Source: Brucella sp. BE17
Lineage (GTDB): Bacteria; Pseudomonadota; Alphaproteobacteria; Rhizobiales; Rhizobiaceae
Direction of reading: 5' to 3'
Length of the DNA: 64,000 bases
NCBI RefSeq assembly: GCF_039545455.1
Contig: NZ_CP154467.1
Coordinates: 1,978,501-2,042,500 of the forward strand
The translations under genes and the position numbers were made by a program. Positions 38,010 through 46,741 of this stretch are shown here, one piece after another. Position 1 is the first letter of the stretch, and each line of letters starts with the position of its first letter. The notes under the pieces are model-generated. The model ran no database searches. It was not told the origin of the DNA and worked only from the letters and a program-made list of their open reading frames with translations.

Positions 38010-39062
38010 ATGCTCATGAACAAGATGATTTCCTCGACTGCAGCGCTTGCAATTGCCGCTGTATTGTCGGTATCCGCAGCGCAGGCGCGTGATCAGATTC
38101 AGGTGTCCGGTTCCTCGACCGTTCTGCCCTATGCAAAGATCGTTGCTGAAACCTTTGGTGAAACCTACCCTGATTTCAAGACGCCGGTTATTGAATCGGG
38201 CGGTTCGGGCGCAGGCATCAAGGAATTCTGCAAGGGTGTCGGCGAAAACACCATCGACATTGCCAATGCATCGCGCGCCATGAAGTCTTCGGAACTCAAA
38301 TCCTGCATCGACGCTGGCGTCAAGGATGTTCAGGAAGTGCGCTTCGGCTATGACGGCATCGTCTTTGCAACCGATGCAAAAGGTCCAGACTTCAAGTTTG
38401 CTCCGGTTGACATTTACAAGGCGCTTGCCGCCAAGCTCGTCGTCGATGGCAAGCTGGTCAACAACCCGAACACCAAGTGGAGCCAGGTAAACGACAAGCT
38501 TCCTGACTGGGACATCGCTGCCTATATCCCTGGTGAAAAGCATGGAACGCGTGAAGTTTTTGAAGAAAAGCTTCTTGCTGACGGCTGCAAGGAATCTGGT
38601 GCTCTTGATGAAATCAAGAAGTCCGGCCTTGACGACAAGGCTTCGGCTGCTGCCTGTATCGCTGTGCGTAAGGATGGCAAGGCTGTCGACATCGATGGCG
38701 ATTACAGCGAAACGCTGGCCCGCATCGACTCCAACAAACAGGGCGTTGGCGTTTTCGGTCTCTACTTCTTTGAAAACAATGCCGACAAGCTGAAGGTCGC
38801 AACCGTCAATGACGTGACCCCGTCGGCTGAAACGGTCGCTGCGGGCGAGTATCCGGTTTCGCGTCCGCTGTTCTTCTATGTCAAGAAGGCACATCTGGGC
38901 GTCATTCCCGGCCTGAAGGAATATGTGGAATTCTTCCTGAACGAACAGATGGTTGGCCCTGATGGTCCGCTTGCTGAATACGGACTGGTTCCGTCTCCCG
39001 ATGCAGAGCGTGAAGAACAGCGCAAAGCCTTTAACGATGGCAACACGCTGGCTGCCAAGTAA
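38010..39062 (+). CDS. pstS: Periplasmic phosphate-binding protein PstS
   Basis: A 350-residue substrate-binding protein of the high-affinity phosphate ABC transporter. The signal peptide spans about 1-27 (STAALAIAAVLSVSAAQA). The mature start DQIQVSGSSTVLPYAKIVAE and ESGGSGAGIKEFCKG carry the phosphate-binding serines and glycines. SRAMKSSEL and the KHGTREVFEEKL segment complete the site. AGGAG lies 5-6 bases before the ATG at 38010; the ATG at 38016 is possible. It is controlled by the Pho box at 37922-37950. Confidence 0.96.
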   Translation: MLMNKMISSTAALAIAAVLSVSAAQARDQIQVSGSSTVLPYAKIVAETFGETYPDFKTPVIESGGSGAGIKEFCKGVGENTIDIANASRAMKSSELKSCIDAGVKDVQEVRFGYDGIVFATDAKGPDFKFAPVDIYKALAAKLVVDGKLVNNPNTKWSQVNDKLPDWDIAAYIPGEKHGTREVFEEKLLADGCKESGALDEIKKSGLDDKASAAACIAVRKDGKAVDIDGDYSETLARIDSNKQGVGVFGLYFFENNADKLKVATVNDVTPSAETVAAGEYPVSRPLFFYVKKAHLGVIPGLKEYVEFFLNEQMVGPDGPLAEYGLVPSPDAEREEQRKAFNDGNTLAAK

Positions 39063-39080
39063 GTTGCAAGTTGTGGAGGT

Positions 39081-39112
39081 GGGGATGTCGTTGCGGCATC
39101 CCCGCTTTCTTC
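39081..39112 (+). terminator. Partial terminator or attenuator between pstS and pstC
   Basis: GGGGATG and CATCCCC pair around a 9-base loop and are followed by GCTTTCTTCTT. Its place after pstS fits the usual excess of binding protein over transporter. Confidence 0.65.
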
Positions 39113-39230
39113 TTCCGCGCATATCATTTAGATGAGCGCATCCGCGTGGAATTGGCCAATTTCTTTTATTGCATGACTTTATTGCACGACAAGGCCAATC
39201 TGCATTTTCAGGGGCAACCGGGGAAATTGA

Positions 39231-40724
39231 ATGTCCTTCTTTCTGGTTCTCGTCAGTATCATTGCCATTGGGCTGGTTGGCTTTTTTATCGGCCGTCAGC
39301 GCGCCACCGCGATTGACAAGACGCAGCCTGTACCTAGCGCAGGCTTAAGTTTAGAAAAAATGCATTCCCGTCCGCATTATCACGGCTGGTGGGTTTTTCT
39401 CGTTTCGGCTTTGCCCGCACTTGTTTTTCTGGTGCTGTGGACTATCGGTTCGTCCGTCTATCTCAATCATGCGGCTACCGCACGCATGCCCGATGCGATC
39501 GAAGAGGGGGCCTATTCGGCGCGCAGTCTGCAACTCAGCATGATCGGCAGCTTAGCCGACGGCATGAAAAGACTGACACCTGCCGAGCTTGAGGCCTTAC
39601 CTCAATCCTATGATGATGTGCGCAAGGTGCTCGGGTCCAAAGGCGTGGCCCTGCCAAGCGAGGGCCAGGATTATATGGTCCCCATCGCCATCTTCCTTGA
39701 AAAGGCTGGCAAGACAGTCGGAATGATCGGCAGCGTCGTTGCGCTCGTTCTGGCCGTGGCGGGGCTGATTTTCGGCCTTTCGGGTATCAGGCGCCGTACG
39801 CGTGCGCGTAATAATGTTGAGCGCATCGTGTTATGGGGATTGATTGCAGCCTCCGGCATCGCCATTCTGACGACAATCGGCATTGTCTTTTCGGTTCTGT
39901 TTCAGTCAATAAGCTTCTTCCAGTCCATTTCTCCCATGAATTTCTTTTTCGGCACGGTGTGGGATCCACGCTTTGCTGCCGCCGGTTCTGGTGGCGCGGT
40001 CGGCCAGTTTGGTCTTATCCCGCTATTGGCCGGTACACTTTATATCGCTTTTGTCGCGATGCTTTTCGCGGTGCCGGTTGGGCTGTTCTCGGCAATCTAC
40101 ATGTCCGAATACGCCTCGCCGCGTGTTCGAACGGTGATCAAGCCTGTACTGGAGCTTCTGGCGGGTATTCCGACTATTGTTTACGGCTTCTTCGCACTCA
40201 TTACGGTCGGACCATTCCTGCGCGACCTTTCGGCGGCAATCGCTGGAGGTCAGGGTTTCATCATGGCACAGAGCGTGCTGACCGCAGGCCTCGTCATGGG
40301 CGTGATGCTCATCCCGTTCGTATCGTCCCTGTCGGATGATATTATCACCGCCGTGCCGCGCTCATTGCGTGATGGCTCTCTCGGTCTTGGCGCGACGCGT
40401 TCGGAGACCATCAAGCGTGTCGTCTTGCCGGCGGCCCTCCCGGGTATTGTCGGTGCCCTTTTGATGACGGCTTCGCGCGCTATCGGTGAAACCATGATCG
40501 TGGTGCTCGCCGCCGGTGTTGCAGCTCGCCTGACGGTCAATCCGTTCGAGGCGATGACAACGATCACCGTCAAGATCGTCAGTCAGCTCACGGGTGATCT
40601 TGAATTCGATTCGCCGCAAACGCTGGTCGCCTTTGCGCTGGGTATCACGCTTTTCGTCCTTACGCTGATCATGAACATCTTTGCGCTCTATATCGTTCGC
40701 AAGTACCGGGAGCAGTACGAATAA
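39231..40724 (+). CDS. pstC: Phosphate ABC transporter permease PstC
   Basis: A 497-residue inner-membrane permease. The last 290 residues are the typical PstC core with six membrane segments and the EAA loop around SRSLRDGSLGLGATRSETIK. The first 200 residues are an extension with an N-terminal membrane segment, another near 55-78 and a periplasmic stretch, as often seen in alphaproteobacteria; other PstC proteins are near 300-320 residues. The stop overlaps the pstA start (TAATG). Confidence 0.95.
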   Translation: MSFFLVLVSIIAIGLVGFFIGRQRATAIDKTQPVPSAGLSLEKMHSRPHYHGWWVFLVSALPALVFLVLWTIGSSVYLNHAATARMPDAIEEGAYSARSLQLSMIGSLADGMKRLTPAELEALPQSYDDVRKVLGSKGVALPSEGQDYMVPIAIFLEKAGKTVGMIGSVVALVLAVAGLIFGLSGIRRRTRARNNVERIVLWGLIAASGIAILTTIGIVFSVLFQSISFFQSISPMNFFFGTVWDPRFAAAGSGGAVGQFGLIPLLAGTLYIAFVAMLFAVPVGLFSAIYMSEYASPRVRTVIKPVLELLAGIPTIVYGFFALITVGPFLRDLSAAIAGGQGFIMAQSVLTAGLVMGVMLIPFVSSLSDDIITAVPRSLRDGSLGLGATRSETIKRVVLPAALPGIVGALLMTASRAIGETMIVVLAAGVAARLTVNPFEAMTTITVKIVSQLTGDLEFDSPQTLVAFALGITLFVLTLIMNIFALYIVRKYREQYE

Positions 40725-42040
40725 TGACCGACGCAACTATCAACGGTGCCGCTGCATCCGCAAAGCCCCCGCGCCGCGATATCGGTATCAAGCGCCGTTA
40801 CGCTGCCGAACGCCGCTTCCGTATCTATGGCGTCATTGCCATTGCAATCGGTGTGTTCTTCCTGTTTGCCCTGCTGTTTTCGGTGTTTTCCAAGGGCTAT
40901 ACGGCATTTGGGCAGACCACGCTCTATCTGCCTGTCAAACTCGATGCGCAGGTGATCGATCCGTCCAACAAGCGCGAGACGGACAATAGCGTACTGATTG
41001 CCGCAAATTATCCGCTTCTCGTGCGTAATGCATTGGCGGAAAAGCTTGGCGTGTCGCCGACCAATCGCCCCGTCATGCGTGAACTTGGAAAGTTCGCATC
41101 TGATGGCGTGCGCGTTCAACTGCGTCAGATGGTGATGAAGGATCCTTCGATCATCGGAACCACGCAGACCATTCCGGTTCTGGTTGGTGCAGATATCGAT
41201 TCCGCCTTCAAAGGACAGATCGATCTGACCGTGCCCGAAGCAAACCGCAAAGTTTCCGACCAGCAGGTTGGATGGATGAATACGCTTTCGGAAGAAGGCA
41301 TCATGCGGCAGGCTTTTAACACGGGCCTCTTCACCTTCGGCGCTTCCAGCCGACCAGAAACCTCTGGTTTGGGTGTCGCGCTGGTGGGGTCGGCTTATAT
41401 GATGCTGATCGTGCTGGTTCTGGCGCTACCGATTGGTGTGGCAGCATCGATCTATCTCGAAGAATTTGCCAAGAAGAACCGCTTTACCGATCTGATCGAG
41501 GTCAATATCAATAATCTGGCTGCCGTGCCTTCGATCGTGTTCGGCCTGTTGGGTCTGGCTGTGTTCATCAATTTCTTTGGCCTGCCACGCTCGGCTTCGA
41601 TCGTCGGCGGTCTGGTTCTGACATTGATGACGCTGCCAACCATCATTATCGCAACGCGCTCAGCTCTTCGCGCCGTACCGCCTTCCATTCGCGCAGCAGC
41701 CCTAGGGCTTGGTGCATCGCGAACCCAGATGGTCTTCCATCACGTGTTGCCGTTGGCAGCACCCGGCATTCTGACGGGTACGATCATTGGTCTGGCGCAG
41801 GCGCTTGGTGAAACCGCCCCGCTTCTGCTGATTGGCATGGTCGCGTTCGTCGCCAATATGCCGACTACACCGATGGATCCGGCGACCGCTTTGCCTGTGC
41901 AAATATTCATGTGGGCCAGCGAACCGGAGCGGGCCTTTGTAGAACGGACATCAGGCGCTATCATCGTCCTGCTTCTGTTCCTGGCCGTAATGAACATTGC
42001 AGCAATTATTCTGCGCCGCCGCTTTGAGCGCCGCTGGTAA
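40724..42040 (+). CDS. pstA: Phosphate ABC transporter permease PstA
   Basis: A 438-residue permease. An N-terminal part (about 1-195) of DUF3333 type has one membrane segment near 40-62 and a large periplasmic loop. The C-terminal core (about 200-438) has five or six segments with the EAA-type loop RAVPPSIRAAALGLGASRTQ. GETAPLLLIGM marks the last core segments. It pairs with PstC to form the channel. Translationally coupled to pstC and followed after 15 bp by pstB. Confidence 0.95.
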   Translation: MTDATINGAAASAKPPRRDIGIKRRYAAERRFRIYGVIAIAIGVFFLFALLFSVFSKGYTAFGQTTLYLPVKLDAQVIDPSNKRETDNSVLIAANYPLLVRNALAEKLGVSPTNRPVMRELGKFASDGVRVQLRQMVMKDPSIIGTTQTIPVLVGADIDSAFKGQIDLTVPEANRKVSDQQVGWMNTLSEEGIMRQAFNTGLFTFGASSRPETSGLGVALVGSAYMMLIVLVLALPIGVAASIYLEEFAKKNRFTDLIEVNINNLAAVPSIVFGLLGLAVFINFFGLPRSASIVGGLVLTLMTLPTIIIATRSALRAVPPSIRAAALGLGASRTQMVFHHVLPLAAPGILTGTIIGLAQALGETAPLLLIGMVAFVANMPTTPMDPATALPVQIFMWASEPERAFVERTSGAIIVLLLFLAVMNIAAIILRRRFERRW

Positions 42041-42055
42041 ACGGGAGAGCAAGTA

Positions 42056-42877
42056 ATGAATCTGATGACAGAACGATCTCTCGAGAAAGCCGTAGGAGAA
42101 AAGATGAACGCCAACGCAAATTCCGTAAAGATGCGCGGCGACAAGGTTTGTGTATTCTATGGTGAGAAGCAGGCCCTGTTCGAAGTTGATCTGGAGGTGC
42201 CGGAAAAGATGGTCACGGCGCTGATTGGTCCTTCTGGTTGCGGCAAGTCTACCTTCCTGCGCTCGCTCAATCGCATGAACGACACCATCGAGGGCTGCCG
42301 CATCACTGGCAAGATCACGCTCGATGACGAGGATATCTACGATCCAAAAATCGACGTGGTAGAACTGCGCGCCCGTGTCGGCATGGTGTTCCAGAAGCCG
42401 AACCCGTTTCCAAAGACCATTTATGAAAATGTGGCCTATGGACCGCGTATCCATGGTCTGGCGCGCAACAAGGCCGATATGGAAGAAATCGTCGTGACCA
42501 GCCTTCAGAAGGCCAGCCTTTTCGAGGAAGTGAAAGACCGTCTGCACGATGCAGGCACTGGCCTGTCAGGCGGCCAGCAGCAGCGCCTGTGTATTGCTCG
42601 CGCCATTGCAGTCAGCCCAGAAGTAATCCTCATGGATGAGCCATGCTCGGCACTTGATCCTATCGCCACCGCCAAGGTGGAAGAGCTTATCGACGAATTG
42701 CGCCAGAACTACACCATCGTTATCGTGACCCACTCCATGCAGCAGGCGGCACGTGTGTCGCAGCGCACGGCCATGTTCCACCTGGGCAATCTCGTCGAAG
42801 TGGGCGATACCGAGACGATGTTTACGGCACCGACCGAAAAGCGCACCCAGGATTACATCACCGGACGCTTTGGCTGA
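42056..42877 (+). CDS. pstB: Phosphate ABC transporter ATPase PstB
   Basis: A 273-residue ATPase. Walker A GPSGCGKS is at 58-65, the signature LSGGQQQRL near residue 170, Walker [14 protein letters not shown] near residue 190 and the switch His in [22 protein letters not shown] precedes the ATG at 42056. An internal ATG at 42104 is possible, but the N-terminal extension resembles that of related species. Confidence 0.97.
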   Translation: MNLMTERSLEKAVGEKMNANANSVKMRGDKVCVFYGEKQALFEVDLEVPEKMVTALIGPSGCGKSTFLRSLNRMNDTIEGCRITGKITLDDEDIYDPKIDVVELRARVGMVFQKPNPFPKTIYENVAYGPRIHGLARNKADMEEIVVTSLQKASLFEEVKDRLHDAGTGLSGGQQQRLCIARAIAVSPEVILMDEPCSALDPIATAKVEELIDELRQNYTIVIVTHSMQQAARVSQRTAMFHLGNLVEVGDTETMFTAPTEKRTQDYITGRFG

Positions 42878-42910
42878 CGGGTTCTCACGATTTCCATAAC
42901 GAGGTTTATT

Positions 42911-43624
42911 ATGGCTCAGCATACCGTTAGTGCCTATGACGATGAACTGAAATTCCTTGCGCAAAAGATCGCCGAAATGGGCGGTCATGCCGAACGCATG
43001 GTCGAGCAATCCGTGGCAGCCATTGTCAATGCCGACAATGCGCTGGCCCAGCGCGTGATTTCCGACGATCTCATTCTAGATGCAAGCGAGCGCGAGATTG
43101 ACGATAAGGCTGTCATGATTATCGCCAAGCGCCAGCCAATGGCTGTGGATTTGCGTGAGATCATTGGTTCGATCCGCATTTCAGCCGATCTGGAGCGCGT
43201 CGGTGATCTGGGTAAGAATATTGCCAAGCGCGTTGCTGCTGTTTCCGAATCGAGGCAGCCGATCAAGCTTTATCGCGGTCTTGAAACGCTGGCAGAGCTG
43301 GCCCTGACGCAGTTGAAGGATGTGCTTGACGCCTATGCGACGCGCTCCGTGCAGCAGATCAATGTGGTGCGTGATCGCGATGACGAAATTGATGCGATGT
43401 ACACCTCGCTGTTCCGCGAGTTGCTGACCTATATGATGGAAGATCCGCGCAATATTTCGGCCTGCACGCATCTTTTGTTCTGCGCCAAGAATATCGAGCG
43501 TATCGGCGATCATGCCACCAATATTGCCGAGACGGTCTATTATATCGTGACTGGCCTGCAGATGCCCACGGAACGCCCCAAGGACGATCTTAGCCACGGC
43601 ATCGTCGTGGATACGCCAAGCTGA
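42911..43624 (+). CDS. phoU: Phosphate-specific regulator PhoU
   Basis: A 237-residue cytoplasmic protein made of two similar three-helix bundles. Each has the metal-binding E/D-rich signature: DDKAVMIIAKRQPMAVDLRE (about 58-77) and DEIDAMYTSLFRELLTYMME (about 158-177). RISADLERVGDLGKNIAKR and KNIERIGDHATNIAE are the matching ends of the repeats. PhoU links PstSCAB to the PhoR-PhoB pair and represses the Pho regulon when phosphate is ample. It follows pstB by 33 bp. Confidence 0.97.
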   Translation: MAQHTVSAYDDELKFLAQKIAEMGGHAERMVEQSVAAIVNADNALAQRVISDDLILDASEREIDDKAVMIIAKRQPMAVDLREIIGSIRISADLERVGDLGKNIAKRVAAVSESRQPIKLYRGLETLAELALTQLKDVLDAYATRSVQQINVVRDRDDEIDAMYTSLFRELLTYMMEDPRNISACTHLLFCAKNIERIGDHATNIAETVYYIVTGLQMPTERPKDDLSHGIVVDTPS

Positions 43625-43737
43625 GGCAGACCGACCATTGTCGCTTTGGCGGGGAGCATGAAGGAATAGCGCGACGGCACAGGATCGATACTGGGGGATT
43701 TGATCTGCCGTTCGCGGATTTGAACAGGAAATACCGC

Positions 43738-44424
43738 ATGTCACAGGTACCCAAAATCGCTGTGGTTGAAGACGAAGAAGCGTTGAGCGTTCTGCTGCGC
43801 TATAATCTGGAAGCCGAAGGCTATCACGTCGATACAATGTTGCGGGGGGATGAGGCGGAAATCGCGTTGCGTGAAAATGTGCCCGACCTTCTCATTCTAG
43901 ACTGGATGTTGCCGGGCGTTTCTGGCATCGAGCTTTGCCGCCGTCTGCGCCAATGGCCGGAAACGGAACGTCTGCCGGTCATCATGCTGACCGCGCGTGG
44001 CGAGGAAAGCGAGCGCGTGCGGGGATTGAGCGTTGGTGCGGACGACTATGTGGTCAAGCCCTTTTCCACGCCGGAACTTCTGGCCCGCGTCAAGGCCATG
44101 CTGCGCCGCGCCAATCCGAGCCTGCTTTCGCATGTGCTCAAAGTGGGCGAGCTGGTGCTCGACCGCCAGCAGCACCGCGTTTACCGCAAGGAAAAGGAAA
44201 TTCGTCTCGGACCGACAGAATTTCGCCTTCTGGAATATTTCATGATGTCGCCGGGCCGCGTCTTTTCGCGCAGCCAGTTGCTCGATGGCGTCTGGGGTCC
44301 GGACATCTATGTCGATGACCGTACCGTGGATGTGCATGTCGGACGCCTGCGCAAGGCGATCAATGTCAGCCGCGGTCTTGATCCCATTCGCACCGTGCGC
44401 GGAGCTGGCTACTCGTTCGGTTGA
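43738..44424 (+). CDS. phoB: Phosphate regulon response regulator PhoB
   Basis: A 228-residue OmpR-family regulator. The receiver domain has phospho-acceptor D55 in LLILDWMLPG, and the switch Lys in DYVVKPFS. The winged-helix domain (about 130-228) includes RLGPTEFRLLEYFMMSPGRV and DDRTVDVHVGRLRKAI. It binds Pho boxes such as 37922-37950. The ATG at 43738 follows AGGAAA. Its partner kinase PhoR is not in the window. A terminator follows at 44445-44480. Confidence 0.97.
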   Translation: MSQVPKIAVVEDEEALSVLLRYNLEAEGYHVDTMLRGDEAEIALRENVPDLLILDWMLPGVSGIELCRRLRQWPETERLPVIMLTARGEESERVRGLSVGADDYVVKPFSTPELLARVKAMLRRANPSLLSHVLKVGELVLDRQQHRVYRKEKEIRLGPTEFRLLEYFMMSPGRVFSRSQLLDGVWGPDIYVDDRTVDVHVGRLRKAINVSRGLDPIRTVRGAGYSFG

Positions 44425-44444
44425 ATTCTTTCCGCACTGAATTC

Positions 44445-44480
44445 AAGGTCCGCTTTCCAGCTGGAAGGCGGGCCTTGTTT
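44445..44480 (+). terminator. Rho-independent terminator after phoB
   Basis: AAGGTCCGCTTTCCA pairs with TGGAAGGCGGGCCTT with two bulged or mismatched pairs and is followed by GTTTG. Confidence 0.75.
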
Positions 44481-45033
44481 GATATCTGCGCCAAGCAACA
44501 CCAGTGATTCGCCTCGTCATAAAGATGAAAACCGGCTGTTTTCACGTAATATTACATTCACCACATCAAAGTTCATGGAACCGTTACGTAGTCAGAAATA
44601 TGTGCCGGTTGATGTTCTTCGGCGATCATTTTCAAGAAGAAAACCTTGGTGGAAGAAGTTTTTCAGATTAAGGTAATGTTGTGACGCGTATTGCAAGCCG
44701 TTGAATTACAACGAATACCATCCATCTCGTCAAGGTCATGTATATTTAAGAAAATATTAATGATTTTGAACTATTTGCGCGGCGATTGAAAAATACGAAA
44801 TGGTTTACTCCAAGTCAGCAAGGCGTCAAAGAAGCGATTGCAGAATTTGCTCTTTCGTCATTTTTTAGCCTAAAAGTTACAAAACTTTGGATATGACAAG
44901 TGAAGTAACGGGCGCGAGAAACTGATCTTCGTCCATTTTCAAAATTGCACCCCAGCCGTGCGCTTATGCTTTTTGACCGGCTGATTATGAAGGGTTCAGA
45001 TATGCGAGTGAACCCGAGCTATGGAGTGTGCCA
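44481..45033. other. Intergenic region upstream of the cell-wall hydrolase gene
   Basis: This 553-bp gap is AT-rich between about 44690 and 44900. A site TTAA-GAAAATA-TTAA at 44746-44760 fits the CtrA spacing but lies in AT-rich DNA about 275 bp from the next start. A 65-codon frame near 44479-44676 looks random. No gene is supported. Confidence 0.55.
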
Positions 45034-45930
45034 TTGACGCGCGTGGGTAAATGGAAGCTGCCTGTTCTGGCGGGATTGATTGTAGCACCTTTTTTGGTGA
45101 CGGGTTGCACGACGACCGGTTCCTCGGCAAAGAGCGATAAGACGGCGTCGACAAGTCACGTCAAGTCAGTCAATGGCGTCAAGACTTACACCTACACGGC
45201 GCGAGACCGCAATTGCCTTGAGCGGGCAATGTTCTTCGAATCAAATCGTTCAAGCCCGGACGGCCTCGTCGCTGTGGGTACGGTTGTCATGAACCGTCTC
45301 GCCTCTGGCCGGTATCCCGGCACGGTATGCGGCGTCGTCGGTCAGAAGAACCAGTTCGCGCCCGGTGTTCTCAGTCGCAAAATGAATTCAAAGGCATTGC
45401 CGGATGTGCAAGCCGCAGCCGATGCGGTGCTGAAGGGCAAACGGCATCCCAAACTGAAGAACGCCATGTTCTTCCACACCGCGGGCCTCAAGTTCCCATA
45501 CCAGAACATGCATTATGTTCTGGTTGCCGGAGGTAACTCCTTCTACGAAAAGCGTAAACGCGATGGATCGCTTCTGCATCCGGTTCCGCAGGATCCCTAC
45601 AGACTTGCTTTCGCGGGGGCATCATCGAAATCGGCTCCCGATGCTGCGCCAAGCGTGCAGGTTGCGCTGGCAAGAGCTGTCACCGGCGAAACAAATGCGG
45701 AAAATGGCGGTTTCGGCCCACAGGCTCAGGAGAATCGGGTTGCGCCAGCTGTAGCACAAGCAAACGTTGATACGACATCGCAGCAGCTTGCATCCTATCA
45801 GCCGCGCGTCGAAGCCTCGACGCTCGACAGCCAGTCGCAGGCACTTGGCTATGCTCGTGTGGAACAGAAGCAGATTGATTCCGTCGGTGCATTGCTTCTG
45901 GCACAGGATCGTCCCGAAACACCGCTTTGA
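45034..45930 (+). CDS. SleB-type cell-wall hydrolase, lipoprotein
   Basis: A 298-residue exported protein. The N terminus is a lipoprotein signal: a basic start, then LPVLAGLIVAPFLVTGC, where VTGC is the lipobox and the Cys would be acylated. Residues about 55-180 form a hydrolase 2 (SleB-like) domain with ERAMFFESNRSSPDGLVAVG carrying the catalytic Glu, NRLASGRYPGTVCGVV, and QNMHYVLVAGGNSFY. The Ala/Gln-rich C terminus is low complexity. The TTG at 45034 is chosen because TATGGAG lies at a proper distance; a GTG at 45028 is nearer than usual. Confidence 0.87.
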   Translation: MTRVGKWKLPVLAGLIVAPFLVTGCTTTGSSAKSDKTASTSHVKSVNGVKTYTYTARDRNCLERAMFFESNRSSPDGLVAVGTVVMNRLASGRYPGTVCGVVGQKNQFAPGVLSRKMNSKALPDVQAAADAVLKGKRHPKLKNAMFFHTAGLKFPYQNMHYVLVAGGNSFYEKRKRDGSLLHPVPQDPYRLAFAGASSKSAPDAAPSVQVALARAVTGETNAENGGFGPQAQENRVAPAVAQANVDTTSQQLASYQPRVEASTLDSQSQALGYARVEQKQIDSVGALLLAQDRPETPL

Positions 45931-45954
45931 TCGGCGCTTTAATTGGTCCGCGCC

Positions 45955-46233
45955 TTATTTTTTTACGGCGCGGACGGCTACGGGACGATAGGCCGGCTGG
46001 TAGAAAATGACCGGACGGTCATAGAAATCAGCGCGGTTTTCAAAAGCGCGACGGTCTGCGCGGCGATCAAGGTCAAGACGCATCAGGCAATTGGCAAAGA
46101 AATCCGTCCTTGCTCTGAAACCGTAGCTGCGACAGGTATTCTCGTCTGCGGCACGACGCTCTTGCGGCGTCATCGTGGTACAGCCGACAAGTAGCCCCGC
46201 AAATCCCAACAAAACAACAAGCTTCCTATTCAA
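45955..46233 (-). CDS. Small lipoprotein, paralogue 1
   Basis: A 92-residue lipoprotein with signal MNRKLVVLLGFAGLLVGC and a lipobox LVGC. The mature part shares the core TPQERRAADENTCRSYGF, then FFANCLMRLDLDRR, with the gene at 46340-46549. The C-terminal part is rich in Arg, Tyr and Pro. Three Cys in total (one acylated). I do not recognise a function. It converges with the cell-wall hydrolase gene, and probably forms one unit with its paralogue. Confidence 0.75.
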   Translation of the reverse strand: MNRKLVVLLGFAGLLVGCTTMTPQERRAADENTCRSYGFRARTDFFANCLMRLDLDRRADRRAFENRADFYDRPVIFYQPAYRPVAVRAVKK

Positions 46234-46339
46234 CCTTTTGCCCTCATATTGTGACCGCGAAAAACATTATAGCGCTATAAGGGCGAAAAGCGTGGTAAAT
46301 TATACCGGTTGTGAAGTGCGATTTTAAAGGACTGTTTCC

Positions 46340-46549
46340 TTATTCCAGATCTTGCTGGGCGCTCATAATTGCTTGCTGACGATATAGATCCAGACGCATC
46401 ATACATTTGGCGAAAGCGTCCGTGTGTGGCTGAAAGCCGTAGTTCACACATGTGTTTTGATCGATTGCGCGTTGTTGCGCTGGTGTCATGGCGATGCAAC
46501 CGGCAAGAATGCTCGTCATTCCTGATAAAATAAAAAACTGTTTCTTCAT
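46340..46549 (-). CDS. Small lipoprotein, paralogue 2
   Basis: A 69-residue lipoprotein with signal MKKQFFILSGMTSILAGC and lipobox LAGC. The mature core TPAQQRAIDQNTCVNYGF, then AFAKCMMRLDLYRQ, aligns with paralogue 1 without gaps. It lacks the Arg/Tyr-rich tail. The start at 46549 gives a complete signal peptide; the longer frame to 46903 would run into the divergent aminopeptidase gene. Function unknown. Confidence 0.72.
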   Translation of the reverse strand: MKKQFFILSGMTSILAGCIAMTPAQQRAIDQNTCVNYGFQPHTDAFAKCMMRLDLYRQQAIMSAQQDLE

Positions 46550-46741
46550 TAGGGCTGGTCTTCCTTGGGCTGACCGTTTGAAAATATCCGGCAGTAGGAA
46601 GGAAAGAGTGGTGGAATTATGCCGCTGAGCTGTTGTCCGCGTATTTGGTTGCCGCTTGGGAAAATTAATCTCATTGATGTTAAATTTGCGCAGATTTATA
46701 CAATATGCGGCAACGTACCAGCATGAAAAAGGTTGAACTCC

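Noticed and set aside
44479-44676. 65-codon open frame downstream of phoB
   Set aside because: No ribosome binding site, low-complexity basic C terminus, and it begins inside the phoB terminator region. It looks like chance in non-coding DNA.
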